Shown: positions 28,001 through 36,659 of the stretch, one piece after another
How positions within the stretch are numbered: the stretch's first letter is position 1
Layout: each line of letters opens with the position of its first letter
NCBI RefSeq assembly: GCF_001420695.1
Contig: NZ_LJJB01000007.1
Location: forward strand, 1,758,184-1,822,183
Direction: 5' to 3'
Length of the DNA stretch: 64,000 nucleotides
Source of the DNA: Brevibacillus choshinensis
GTDB taxonomy: Bacteria > Bacillota > Bacilli > Brevibacillales > Brevibacillaceae
Notes under the pieces: generated by a model
What the model was told of the DNA's origin: nothing
What the model saw: only the letters and a program-made list of their open reading frames with translations
Database searches by the model: none
Translations under genes and position numbers: made by a program

Positions 28001-28147
28001 CAACATACTCGCAGTTGAACCAGTGGTGATTCGTCGTGCTGTCTGATATTTAGCGGAAAGTATTAAGGGTGATTGCGAACTACTCCGTTGGTTGACGTAG
28101 GACACCATGACCATTCTCGAAGCGTGGGAGAGAAAAGGGCAAGGTAA

Positions 28148-28431
28148 ATGGCAAGCAAGATAGAAAATCCTTTTTCGACGAGGTTTGTATCGTCAGAGCA
28201 GAGGGAGCTTTACCTTCAGATGAAAGAAGACGAAAAGCTCGTAACTATGCCCGTGATTGAACAAGATGAACTAGAAGCGTTTCATTATATAATCCGTATT
28301 CAGCAAGAGAGGATTATGCAATCACCGTTTCTTGGTGAAAGCCAGTAAAAGGCGAGCTGGGAAGCATTTGCAGCATGTGCGAGGTGGTGAAATGGATTGA
28401 AATCGATAAAATCATAAGCGTTAGAGCATAG
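28148..28431 (+). pseudogene. YolD-like gene, decayed
   Basis: The first frame gives ENPFSTRFVSSEQRELYLQM and PVIEQDELEAFHYIIR, like YolD-family openings. The continuation is in another frame: REDYAITVSW, a TGA, then KPVKGELGSICSM and VVKWIEIDKIISVRA to TAG. So there is a frameshift near 28311, a nonsense codon, and an apparent loss of about 15 residues between VVKWI and EIDKIISV. YolD-like proteins often neighbour Y-family polymerase genes in Bacilli; none is visible here. Confidence 0.6.
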
Positions 28432-28515
28432 TAGTTTCAGTCCATATCCGCGCGGAGCATTAAGACCTAATAGCGTTAAAACCGATAAATCAGTGTTTTT
28501 GAGTACTAAAACGTC

Positions 28516-28546
28516 AAAAGAAGGCACATCTAATATGTGCCTTCTT
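28516..28546 (-). terminator. Intrinsic terminator for the minus-strand GNAT gene
   Basis: A perfect 12-bp stem, AAGAAGGCACAT / ATGTGCCTTCTT, 5-nt loop. On the minus strand TTTT follows. It lies about 50 bp beyond the GNAT reading-frame end. Confidence 0.65.
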
Positions 28547-28598
28547 AACCGAACGAGACTCGTTAGGTCTCTGTAGAAGAATTGCACTTAGTTGTTAA

Positions 28599-29137
28599 CT
28601 ACCGTTCAATCCACTCAGATTGGAGGATAGAATACTGATATTCATCAACCCACTGTCCTTTTGACATGTAATTTTGCAATAAATGTCCCTCACGTCTCAT
28701 TCCCAGACGCTCCAGTACGCGGATGGACTTTTCATTTCGAACATCAGAAAAAGCAATCACTTTGTGTTTTTTCAGTGTAGTGAAAATGTACTTAAAGAGC
28801 GCTCAAGTTGCCTCATTTGCATAACCGTATCCTTGATGCTCTTGGGCAAGGGTAAACCCATTTCCACGATTCGAGGTTCATTTAGTAGTGTATGAAGAGC
28901 GCAATCTCCAATTAATTCATTCGAATTAGCTAAAGTAATTGCGAACTGAAACCATGTGCCAGGTTGATTGGGCGTTTGGGAAATCTGTGCGTTGACAAAT
29001 GCTTTAGCATCTTCATATTTGTAGTTCTCCCAAGATTGAAACTTAGCAACAGCCGGATTAGAGCGATACATATAGAAAGTACTAACGTCTTCTAGGCAAA
29101 AATGTCGTAAAATCAGTCGATTTGTTTCAGCATAAAT
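28599..29137 (-). pseudogene. GNAT (RimJ/RimL-type) N-acetyltransferase gene, frameshifted
   Basis: On the minus strand the N-terminal half reads YAETNRLILRHFCLEDVSTF ... WFQFAITLANSNELIGDCAL ... EPRIVEMG. It then changes frame to FTLAQEHQGYGYANEAT, which is the acetyl-CoA loop (Q/R-G-x-G-x-A), followed by TGA, then ALFKYIFTTLKKHKVIAFSD and NEKSIRVLERLGMRREGHLL to a TAG. One frameshift and one nonsense codon; the start codon region is also lost (an ATT lies where ATG is expected). Full length would be about 178 residues. Confidence 0.8.
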
Positions 29138-29588
29138 CTTATTGGAATTTTCCGCATTTTTTCACTCCATTAACAAGAAGTTGACCAAAGCGCTCGATGA
29201 TCAGTTATCCGTATCAGTAAGTTTTCGATTTAAAGTATCGATTGCCGATAGTTTCATAAACAATGTCTCCTGATATAAAAAATGTAAAGCAGTTTTCTTC
29301 GAATCAATCTGCTTAATCATATTATAACAATACGATTTTGAAATGGGTGACGTTCAACTAGTTTCAGTAATGGTCGGTAGTCCGAAGATCGAATTTGACT
29401 AAATAGCTTACGGTAAATAGTTAAGCTTATCCTAATTTTATTGCGGCACCCTGAAACTATGAAGGTTCAGGGTGCCGTATACTTTCAGCTCGATGGCAGG
29501 GCGTCACGGTTGAACAGGCTGCCTGCGAAAGTCAAGCCGCAGCATCGGGGATCCATAAAAAGTAGCTGCAGGCATCGTTCCAAATTCA
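29138..29588. other. Intergenic stretch with short broken frames and one hairpin
   Basis: On the minus strand AGGAGA and an ATG at 29257 start an 18-codon peptide (MKLSAIDTLNRKLTDTDN). With a shift it continues LIIERFGQLLVNGVKK to just before the GNAT remnant, perhaps another broken small gene. A perfect 12-bp hairpin CGGCACCCTGAA / TTCAGGGTGCCG lies at 29444-29477, terminator-like but without a T-run. Nothing else supported. Confidence 0.35.
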
Positions 29589-29930
29589 TCACAAGAATTG
29601 TAGGGGGAGGGCGGACCCATTTAACCAAATCCCTCGTTCCTTGCAGTATGTGAGGTTCTCCCGAGTCGGTAGATTTGATCGGTTAGCACTTCTTTTAGGG
29701 TATGCGCCGAAGCGTATCTTGTACGTCTCTACTGATTCGATCAAGGTAATGCCTTCATTGAAGGTGTCCCATTGCCGCTGTTCCAGAAAGGCGTATCCTT
29801 GCACCAAGCTAACGGACACCAGCGCCAGCGGCACTATCTGGGCACGCTTGATCCATCGATTATCCGGATTCAGACGACCGTCAAAAAGCAAGAAAAACCT
29901 CGCTCGGCAGTAACAATTGGTTCTCCTCAT
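29589..29930 (-). pseudogene. IS5/IS1182-type transposase remnant
   Basis: The minus-strand frame gives LNPDNRWIKRAQIVPL, the opening of this transposase group (NRWIxLAxLIPW). It passes abruptly to GYAFLEQRQWDTFNEGI and VETYKIRFGAYPKR, then TRENLTYCKERGIWLNGSAL, the family's TRENRxYCKxHGIRLSGP block. About 200 residues between are gone. No terminal inverted repeats or target duplications were found. From 29931 to 30080 there is no supported gene. Confidence 0.65.
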
Positions 29931-30080
29931 TGATGTACGGCTCGTATGGCTCTTTGTGTTACTGTGCTTTGCTTTTCATCTGTCTATAAAGTTTACACCT
30001 GTTCACGACAATAGCGCACTTAATAGACACTTCCAAGACAGTGACTTCATTAAGGGATCAGATGGATACGCATTTTGGCT

Positions 30081-30096
30081 TGGTATGCGATTTGCT
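30081..30096 (+). promoter_or_regulatory. Sigma-54 (-24/-12) promoter
   Basis: TGGTATGCGATTTGCT, preceded by T, fits YTGGYAYRNNNNTTGCW with 10 nt between GG and GC. It lies about 105 bp upstream of the acyl-CoA dehydrogenase start. The likely activator is encoded immediately downstream on the opposite strand. Confidence 0.8.
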
Positions 30097-30200
30097 TAGT
30101 ATCAGTAGATAAAGAAATCCATCCATGTTTATGGAAGCAAACCGAACTCCAATGATGATGGCTCGGGATCATACAAATCCAAGACAAGAGGGTGTTAGGA

Positions 30201-31346
30201 ATGGAATTTAGTGAAGAGTTAAATATGTTGAGAAAGACGATCAGCCAGTTTGTTCAAAAAGAAATCGCACCGATTGCGGAAGAGATGGATCGAGCGGACG
30301 AATGGCCAGAAGGCCTTTGGAACAAACTGGGTGAACTCGGCGTGCTTGGCATCACCGTACCAGAAAAATACGGAGGAACTGGACTCGGACCTGTAGAGCA
30401 ATCGATTGTCACGGAGGAGATTGCCAAATACAGTGCAGCTATCGCGGTTTCGTATGCAGCTCATTCTAACTTGTGTATACATAACCTCTATCACAATGCG
30501 AATGAGGAACAGAGAACGAAATACTTGCCTGGCTTGTGCGCAGGGCGGTTGATCGGCGCGCTTGGATTGACCGAGCCAGGCTCAGGATCAGACGCCGTCG
30601 GAATGAGTACAACTGCAAGGCGTGAAGGAGACAGCTATATCTTAAATGGCAGCAAGACGTTTATTACGAACGGGCCGATCGCCGATGTCTTGATCGTCTA
30701 TGCCAAGACAGACAAGGAAAAGGGAGCACATGGCATCACTGCTTTTATCGTCGAAAAGGATTTTCAAGGTTTTTCTGTATCGAAGAGATTAGAAAAAATG
30801 GGGAATCGAGGATCGGTTACAGGAGAGTTGATTTTTGATGATTGCAGAGTACCTGTAGAGAATGTATTAGGTGAAGAAAATAGAGGCGTCAAAGTAATGA
30901 TGTCTGGTCTGGATATTGAAAGAGTGATCGTTTCCGCTTTGGCTTTGGGAATCGGGGAAGGTGCATTTCGCGAAGCCTTAAAATACTCACAGGAGCGAAG
31001 CCAGTTCGGAAAAACGATTTCCAATTTCCAATTAATTCAGGCGAAAATCGCCGATATGTACACTTCCCTTGAAGCGGCACGCCTCCTTACCTACGATGCA
31101 GCAAACGAAGCAGCGAAAAATAATAAAATCACGCTGAAGGCTGCTGCTGCTATTCTCTTTACTGCAGAAACAGCAACAAAAGTAGCCTTGGAGGCGGTAC
31201 AAATTCACGGTGGCTACGGGTATATGCTTGACTATCCTGTGAATCGCTATTTGCGAGATGCCAAATTATACGAGATTGGTGCGGGGACGTCTGAGGTCAG
31301 GCGGTTGATTATCGCCCGAGAGCTGTTGGGGGTAAAAACTTTTTAA
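30201..31346 (+). CDS. Acyl-CoA dehydrogenase, isovaleryl-CoA dehydrogenase-like
   Basis: 381 residues. FAD-binding signatures [14 protein letters not shown] and [10 protein letters not shown] are present. The catalytic base sits where isovaleryl-CoA dehydrogenase has it, Glu240 in SGLDIERV. The C-terminal segment reads [19 protein letters not shown], as in that enzyme, rather than the Y-E-G-T of straight-chain enzymes. This suggests a branched acyl-CoA such as isovaleryl- or citronellyl-CoA. A GTG at 30192 is in frame, but the ATG at 30201 has GAGGG at 8 bp. It stands alone between a sigma-54 promoter and a terminator; function probably joins the carboxylase operon at 33.8 kb. Confidence 0.92.
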   Translation: MEFSEELNMLRKTISQFVQKEIAPIAEEMDRADEWPEGLWNKLGELGVLGITVPEKYGGTGLGPVEQSIVTEEIAKYSAAIAVSYAAHSNLCIHNLYHNANEEQRTKYLPGLCAGRLIGALGLTEPGSGSDAVGMSTTARREGDSYILNGSKTFITNGPIADVLIVYAKTDKEKGAHGITAFIVEKDFQGFSVSKRLEKMGNRGSVTGELIFDDCRVPVENVLGEENRGVKVMMSGLDIERVIVSALALGIGEGAFREALKYSQERSQFGKTISNFQLIQAKIADMYTSLEAARLLTYDAANEAAKNNKITLKAAAAILFTAETATKVALEAVQIHGGYGYMLDYPVNRYLRDAKLYEIGAGTSEVRRLIIARELLGVKTF

Positions 31347-31371
31347 AGGGAAGCATCTCAATCGCACAAAT

Positions 31372-31408
31372 AAAAAACGAGCCTTAGAAGTTCTAGTGGC
31401 TCGTTTTT
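31372..31408. terminator. Bidirectional intrinsic terminator
   Basis: AAAAACGAGCC pairs with GGCTCGTTTTT across a 14-nt loop between convergent genes; A-run and T-run flanks serve both strands. Confidence 0.88.
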
Positions 31409-31418
31409 GTTTTCTCCT

Positions 31419-33560
31419 TTATTTCATATGAAATCGAACTTCTTGTTTTATACCGTATTTGCGGATTTTTTGGTATAAATTGGACCTGCTGATGCCAAGC
31501 AATCGGGCTGCTTCAGTCCTGTTATTTTGCGTTTGCTCCAGCACGCTCATGATCATATGCTTTTCCATTTCTTCTAACGAATGAGACTCTGACTCTTTTG
31601 GACGATCTTCCCGTTCGTGTATATAGACAGGGAGGGTGGCAGCGTCCGATCGCTCTCTTTGGCGTATTTGTTCCGGCAAATGTTGCGGTTCGATCCATTG
31701 CTTGACGTCCATATTCATCGTACGCTCCAGGACGTTCTCCAACTCCCGCACATTTCCAGGCCACAAGTATTCCTGCATGGCCATCAAGGCTTGCGTTGTG
31801 ATCCCGATGATTTCTTTGTTTAGCTTTTTATTCAGCTTTTTGACCAAGAATTCACTTAGCAAAGACAGATCGTCCATGCGCTCGCGCAGTGGAGGCAAAG
31901 AAAGATTAACCACGTCAATCCGATAGTATAAATCCTCTCGGAACGTTCCTTCTTTCACCATTTGTCTCAAGTTTTTGTTCGTTGCGGCAATAATGCGAAC
32001 ATCGACTTTGCGTGTCTTGACATCACCGATTCGTTCAAATGTTTGTTCTTGCAGGACGCGCAACAGCTTTGCCTGCAAGGAAAGCGGCATATCCCCGATT
32101 TCATCCAGGAAGAGAGTACCATGATCAGCGATTTCGAATTTCCCCAGTTTGCCTCCTTTTCGCGCTCCTGTAAAAGCTCCCTCCGCATAACCAAAAAACT
32201 CGGATTCCAACAGCTCGCCAGGGATTGCTGCACAATTCACTTGAATAAAGTTTCCGACCCGTTTTGATTCGCGGTGTATGGCTTCAGCGAATAATTCCTT
32301 CCCCGTACCGCTTTCACCGGTGATCAAGATTGTAGAAGTGCTCTTTGCGGCCAATAAGGCCTGTTCTTTGAGCCGTTCCAAATTGTTGTTCTGGCTAATA
32401 ATTTGGTCAAATGCACTCGACTGCCGGTTGGCTCGCTGCAGTTCCTCGCGGTAGTAATGGATCTCGCTTTCCAACTGCTCTAAGCGGCGAAAAACGTCCC
32501 GCCACTCATCCAACTGACGGAAGATTATTTTTGTGATCGTACCGAGGTGAATACCGTTGCGATTAATCGGTTCCTGAATCACAAAGCAAGGCTTTTCGCG
32601 AATCGTTCGAATTCCGCCTTCAATAGTCTGGCCTGCGAGAACCGCTTCCATGTCCAATTCAGGAATAACCTCTAACCAATGACGGTTGATTAATGCTTCA
32701 TTTTTCAGCTCGAATAGCTCTAGGAATGCATCGTTTATGTTGGTAATAAATCCTTTTACATCTGTCATGATAATCGCATCATAGGACAAAGCGAGCGCAT
32801 GTTGTACCGTATGCTGCAAATTTTTGGTAGACTCCAATTCTTTGGCGACTGCTTCTAGAGTCGTTATATCCTGTAGTACAGCCATAGCTCCATTTACGCT
32901 TTTATTATGAGAAAGCGGGATAAAGGATGCGATGACTGTATGATTGCCGATGCTGATTCGACGAGGGTCCACGGAACACTGTTGTTGCAGCACTGTTTCT
33001 AGTCCATCTGATAGTTGCGGCAACCAATCGTCGACCGATTGACCAGTAACTTGCTGTTTCGTAAGACCGAATATGTTCTCCGCCGCACGGTTAAATGTAG
33101 CGATCTGACTCTCGGAATTGATGGAAACAACTACGTCTTGAAGGTGCTCGATCAAGTCGCTTAACCAATTGATTAATACCTCTTTTTCATGAAGGAATCC
33201 GCGGATAATATCCGATTTGCTCATGACTCCGAGTACATACCCCTTTTCGTCGAGGATGACTCCGTGAGCTACCTGATTCTGCAGCATAATATCCCGCACG
33301 TGGTCCAAATTGTCATCCGCATCGGCCGTGACGACATGCTGCCGTATATAGGGTTCAATGGGTGTGTCGAGAGTGGCACCATGCAATAGCGCACGGTATA
33401 AAGCATTTTTGCTGATAATGCCCATTAATCGATCCGAATCATCCAGTATACAAGCAATATCAAGACGACTGTGCAGGAAGGCGTTCAAAACATCGGCAAT
33501 CCTGTGGGAAGAACGAAGTTTCACGATATCTTTGGTACAGTAATCACGTATTCGTAACAT
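31419..33560 (-). CDS. Sigma-54-dependent activator with CBS and PAS sensory domains
   Basis: 713 residues. Order: paired CBS domains (about 1-125; GIISKNALYRALLHG and GVMSKSDIIRGF), two PAS domains (about 130-240 and 255-350), a coiled linker, AAA+ domain with Walker A GESGTGKE, GAFTGA, Walker B TLFLDEIGDMP, and a C-terminal Fis-type HTH (AARLLGISRSNLYQKIRKYG). CBS pairs often bind adenylates and PAS domains bind ligands, so input could reflect energy or CoA-ester state; that is inference. It lies between two sigma-54 promoters, so it probably drives both the dehydrogenase and the carboxylase operon. Its own ribosome binding site is unusually far away (see 33572-33596). Confidence 0.94.
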   Translation of the reverse strand: MLRIRDYCTKDIVKLRSSHRIADVLNAFLHSRLDIACILDDSDRLMGIISKNALYRALLHGATLDTPIEPYIRQHVVTADADDNLDHVRDIMLQNQVAHGVILDEKGYVLGVMSKSDIIRGFLHEKEVLINWLSDLIEHLQDVVVSINSESQIATFNRAAENIFGLTKQQVTGQSVDDWLPQLSDGLETVLQQQCSVDPRRISIGNHTVIASFIPLSHNKSVNGAMAVLQDITTLEAVAKELESTKNLQHTVQHALALSYDAIIMTDVKGFITNINDAFLELFELKNEALINRHWLEVIPELDMEAVLAGQTIEGGIRTIREKPCFVIQEPINRNGIHLGTITKIIFRQLDEWRDVFRRLEQLESEIHYYREELQRANRQSSAFDQIISQNNNLERLKEQALLAAKSTSTILITGESGTGKELFAEAIHRESKRVGNFIQVNCAAIPGELLESEFFGYAEGAFTGARKGGKLGKFEIADHGTLFLDEIGDMPLSLQAKLLRVLQEQTFERIGDVKTRKVDVRIIAATNKNLRQMVKEGTFREDLYYRIDVVNLSLPPLRERMDDLSLLSEFLVKKLNKKLNKEIIGITTQALMAMQEYLWPGNVRELENVLERTMNMDVKQWIEPQHLPEQIRQRERSDAATLPVYIHEREDRPKESESHSLEEMEKHMIMSVLEQTQNNRTEAARLLGISRSNLYQKIRKYGIKQEVRFHMK

Positions 33561-33571
33561 CAGTATATTGC

Positions 33572-33596
33572 GTCACAAAAAGCGTGACTTCCTCCC
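33572..33596 (-). promoter_or_regulatory. Remote Shine-Dalgarno with intervening hairpin
   Basis: On the minus strand GGGAGG (33591-33596) is about 30 nt from the ATG at 33560. Between them GTCAC...GTGAC can pair as a hairpin. An in-frame TGA just upstream excludes an earlier start. The inverted repeat could also be a DNA operator. Confidence 0.5.
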
Positions 33597-33676
33597 TTCG
33601 AGCATTTTTCTACCAGGTGTATTAAAAATGCACAAGTGTTCGATTTATCGTAGCACAAACGGATAAATAGTGTACA

Positions 33677-33693
33677 ATATTTTCAGAAAATAT
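33677..33693. promoter_or_regulatory. Perfect AT-rich palindrome, possible activator or IHF-like site
   Basis: ATATTTTCAGAAAATAT, symmetrical around A33685. It lies 55-70 bp upstream of the -24 element, between the two divergent units. Either an enhancer element or a bendable spacer. Confidence 0.4.
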
Positions 33694-33748
33694 AGAATTT
33701 TAATGTTGCAAACCTGTACTTGTTCCCTTGCTTTCATGCTTTGGCTGT

Positions 33749-33764
33749 TGGCACAGAATTTGCT
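33749..33764 (+). promoter_or_regulatory. Sigma-54 (-24/-12) promoter of the carboxylase operon
   Basis: TGGCACAGAATTTGCT, preceded by T, is a perfect consensus match with 10 nt between GG and GC. The predicted start near 33776 is about 47 nt before the first reading frame. Confidence 0.92.
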
Positions 33765-33822
33765 CATTAAAGTAGGTGTCTGATGCAGTAAACGTAACTC
33801 TTAGGTACAGGTGGTGTCGTTG

Positions 33823-34009
33823 ATGAAATTTCACAAGATTATGATCGCCAATCGTGGCGAGATAGCCTGGCGGATTATCTGAACTTGCAATAGGCGGGCA
33901 GCAAAAATAAGCGAGACGGCAAGCTCTTCGTTATGAAGACTTTATCAACGTACCATGTTCGACGCAGATGGTTCAAAAGATGCGAAGTGAGAGCACGTTA
34001 AAACAATAA
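33823..34009 (+). pseudogene. Biotin carboxylase gene reduced to its two ends
   Basis: ATG at 33823 with AGGTGG 8 bp upstream begins MKFHKIMIANRGEIAWRII, the biotin-carboxylase N-terminus (KxxIANRGEIAxRIIRT). TGA follows where Arg is expected, then TCNRR. After about 40 bp another frame reads QALRYEDFINVPCSTQMVQK and ends at TAA 34007-34009, which looks like the C-terminal end of this subunit. Roughly 400 codons are missing. It sits where intact clusters such as Bacillus yng have the biotin carboxylase, directly before the biotin carrier. The N-terminal call is firm, the C-terminal one moderate. Confidence 0.75.
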
Positions 34010-34034
34010 TGACGAGTAGAGGAGTTGAAACGAT

Positions 34035-34247
34035 ATGGTAATTCGTGCAGTGATGGGCGGAAGCGTTTGGAAAATACTGGTTCAACCAGGAGATCGAGTA
34101 AAGGCCGGGCAAGAGGTAGCCATTCTTGAATCGATGAAAATGGAAATTCCGATTACGGCACAGAGTGGTGGGACCGTCCAAGAGGTCCGTAAAAACGAAG
34201 GTGAATTTGTCCAGGAAGATGAAGTGCTGATTTTACTCGGCGAATAG
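34035..34247 (+). CDS. Biotin carboxyl carrier protein (small, YngHB-like)
   Basis: 70 residues, a stand-alone biotinyl domain. The biotinylation site is Lys35 in ESMKMEIP, with the usual PGDRVKAGQEVAILES before it and GEFVQEDEVLILLGE at the end. It carries CO2 from a biotin carboxylase to the carboxyltransferase encoded 21 bp downstream. Since the local biotin carboxylase gene is broken, it would need a partner encoded elsewhere, perhaps AccC of fatty acid synthesis. Confidence 0.93.
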   Translation: MVIRAVMGGSVWKILVQPGDRVKAGQEVAILESMKMEIPITAQSGGTVQEVRKNEGEFVQEDEVLILLGE

Positions 34248-34268
34248 TCAAAAAGGGGGATGCAAACA

Positions 34269-35804
34269 ATGACCAATCAAGAGAAAGAAACGCAGATGCT
34301 GGCTGTTCGGCAGAGGATCAAAGAAGGCGGTGGCGAGAAGTATCGGGCCAAAGTTCACGCCCAAAACAAACTGCTTGTGCGGGAACGACTGGATCTGTTG
34401 TTCGATGAGGGATCGCTCAGGGAGGAATGGATTTTTGCCGAATGTGAAAATCCTGAACTGGCAGCGGATGCGATGGTAACAGGGATGGGGAAGATCAGTG
34501 GCAGGAAAGTCGCGTTTCTAGCTGCAGATCCTACAGTGAAGGCTGGGTCCTGGGGAGAGAAAACAGTAGCTAAAATGCTGCGCATTCAAGAGCTGGCGAT
34601 GAAGCTGAAAATCCCGTTGATCTATATGATCGACTCAGCAGGTGGGCGGATTACGGATCAAATTAGAATTTTTCCGGGGCGCAACCACGGCGGGAAAATC
34701 TTTTTCAACATGGTCAAAATGTCTGGTATGGTTCCGCAAATTTGTATTAACTTTGGACCGTCGCCTGCAGGAGCTGCTTATATTCCCGCTTTTTCTGATC
34801 TGGTGATTATGGTCGATAAGAATGCGAGTGCCTATCTAGGTTCCACTCGGATGGTGGAAATGGTGATCGGTGAAAAAGTCACCATGGAGGAGATGGGCGG
34901 AGCGAGAATGCACTGCTCGACAAGTGGTTTGGGCGATATGCTGGCAAGTGATGAACAGGAAGCGATTGCACTGACAAAGCAGTATCTTGCTTTTATGCCG
35001 CAAAATTATAAGGAAAAGCCGGCAGACATAGAAAACCGCCAACCTAAGAATGGTCCGTCTCTGCAGGAAATCATTCCCGAGGATATGAATCGGCCGTTTG
35101 ACATGGTTCACCTGATTGATCGCATCGTCGACGAGGGTAGCTGGTTGGAAATAAAAAAGCTGTTTGCCCAAGAGTTGATCGTCGGTTTTGCCCGCATGAA
35201 TGGAAAAGCAGTCGGAATTGTTGCAAATCAGCCGAAAGTAAAAGGGGGAACCTTGTTTGTGGATTCGGCTGACAAAGGTGCCCGTTTCGTCACCCTTTGC
35301 AACGCTTTTAATATCCCCTTGCTATTTCTGGCGGACGTGCCGGGTTATATGGTCGGATCGGCAGTTGAGCGAAAAGGCATCATCCGGCATGGGGCCAAAA
35401 TGTTGACTGCAGTTTCTGAAGCAACTGTTCCGAAAATTACGGTAATTGTCCGCAAATGCTATGGCGCCGGTCTATATGCGATGTGCGGTCCGGCCTACGA
35501 TCCGGAAACCGTAATCGCTCTGCCCTCAGCGTCTATTGCGATCATGGGCCCGGAAGCGGCGATCAATGCAGTCTACTACAACAAGATTCAGGAATTGCCG
35601 GAGGAAGACAGAGCTGCATATATCCAACAAAAAAGAGAAGAGTACGCAGAAGATATCAATATTTACGCGCTTAGTTCTGAAATGATCATCGATGAGATTA
35701 TTCCTTTTGACCAGCTGCGAGCAGAAGTAATCGACCGGTTTGACTACTATAGCTCCAAAGACATCACCTTTGGAGAGAAAAAATGTCCGGTTCATCCGGT
35801 CTAA
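34269..35804 (+). CDS. Acyl-CoA carboxylase, carboxyltransferase subunit
   Basis: 511 residues, two crotonase-fold halves. The N-half has IDSAGGRITDQIRIFPGR and the oxyanion segment FGPSPAGAAYIPAFSD. The C-half has GIVANQPKVKGGTLFVDSAD, FLADVPGYMVGSAVERKGII and CYGAGLYAMCG. Related to methylcrotonyl-, geranyl- and propionyl-CoA carboxylase beta subunits; the acyl specificity cannot be decided by eye. An ATG at 34260 touches the ribosome binding site, so 34269 is preferred. Confidence 0.92.
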   Translation: MTNQEKETQMLAVRQRIKEGGGEKYRAKVHAQNKLLVRERLDLLFDEGSLREEWIFAECENPELAADAMVTGMGKISGRKVAFLAADPTVKAGSWGEKTVAKMLRIQELAMKLKIPLIYMIDSAGGRITDQIRIFPGRNHGGKIFFNMVKMSGMVPQICINFGPSPAGAAYIPAFSDLVIMVDKNASAYLGSTRMVEMVIGEKVTMEEMGGARMHCSTSGLGDMLASDEQEAIALTKQYLAFMPQNYKEKPADIENRQPKNGPSLQEIIPEDMNRPFDMVHLIDRIVDEGSWLEIKKLFAQELIVGFARMNGKAVGIVANQPKVKGGTLFVDSADKGARFVTLCNAFNIPLLFLADVPGYMVGSAVERKGIIRHGAKMLTAVSEATVPKITVIVRKCYGAGLYAMCGPAYDPETVIALPSASIAIMGPEAAINAVYYNKIQELPEEDRAAYIQQKREEYAEDINIYALSSEMIIDEIIPFDQLRAEVIDRFDYYSSKDITFGEKKCPVHPV

Positions 35805-35820
35805 TCAGAGAGGGAAGTAT

Positions 35821-36624
35821 ATGAAGATCTTTTCAGAACATTTATTGCGCGAGAAGGTTGCGATTGTTACGGGTGGCGGTACGGGGATTGGGAAACAAAT
35901 CGCTCAGGAACTGGGGAGAAGCGGTGCTAAGCTAGTCATCACTGGTCGAAGAAAAGAAGTTGTGGAAGCGACGATGCAGGAATTCCTCGCGCTCGGTATC
36001 GAGACGCGCGCGATCTCCACAGATATTAGAGAACCACAGCAAGTGCAACGTCTGGTGGATTATACGGTTGAGTCATTTGGGAGAATAGATATCCTCGTCA
36101 ACAATGCTGGAGGCCAATTTCCGAAAAAATCAGAAGAGATATCCCCAAATGGCTGGAATGCTGTTATTCACAACAACTTGAACGGTACCTTTTACGTTAC
36201 GCAAGCCGTAGCCAAACAGTTTATCAAGCAAGGCACAGGTGGAGCGATCACGAATATTTTGGTCAGCTTCCTCCATCGGGGTGCCCCCGGAATTGCCCAT
36301 TCAGTAGCTGCTCGAAACGGGATCTATGGAATGATGCGAACATTGGCCCTCGAATGGGCGAAGCACAACATACGAATTAACGGGATCGGCCCGGGACTGT
36401 TTGTGACAGAAGGCATGCAGGAGGAGATGGCGAGTGCGGCAGGAGCTCATTTTATTGAGCAGGTGACCCAAGACGTGCCGCTAGGGCGTACTGGAAAACT
36501 GGAAGAGCTGGGCTGGCTCGTTACCTATCTCTCAAGTCCTGCCGCTGAGTATATCACTGGTGAGTTCATTATTATCGATGGCGGAAATTCGCTCGGCCGT
36601 GGGCTTACATTTGTTCCCTATTAG
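35821..36624 (+). CDS. SDR oxidoreductase of the PECR/AtuG type
   Basis: 267 residues. TGGGTGIG and VNNAGG are normal. At the active site the usual Y-x3-K is replaced: HSVAARNGIYGMMRTLALEW, like the H-S-G-A-A-R-A-G of peroxisomal trans-2-enoyl-CoA reductase and citronellol-catabolism SDRs. It is therefore more likely an enoyl-CoA reductase or dehydrogenase of that branch than a FabG. The ATG at 35821 has GAGAGGGAAG upstream; the open frame runs back into the carboxylase gene. Confidence 0.88.
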   Translation: MKIFSEHLLREKVAIVTGGGTGIGKQIAQELGRSGAKLVITGRRKEVVEATMQEFLALGIETRAISTDIREPQQVQRLVDYTVESFGRIDILVNNAGGQFPKKSEEISPNGWNAVIHNNLNGTFYVTQAVAKQFIKQGTGGAITNILVSFLHRGAPGIAHSVAARNGIYGMMRTLALEWAKHNIRINGIGPGLFVTEGMQEEMASAAGAHFIEQVTQDVPLGRTGKLEELGWLVTYLSSPAAEYITGEFIIIDGGNSLGRGLTFVPY

Positions 36625-36659
36625 AAGGCGGGTTCGTAATCAGAGGGAGGTATACCGAA

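Noticed and set aside
29444-29477. Transposon end or terminator (12-bp perfect hairpin)
   Set aside because: No T-run on the plus strand and no second copy near the transposase relic, so neither identity could be supported.
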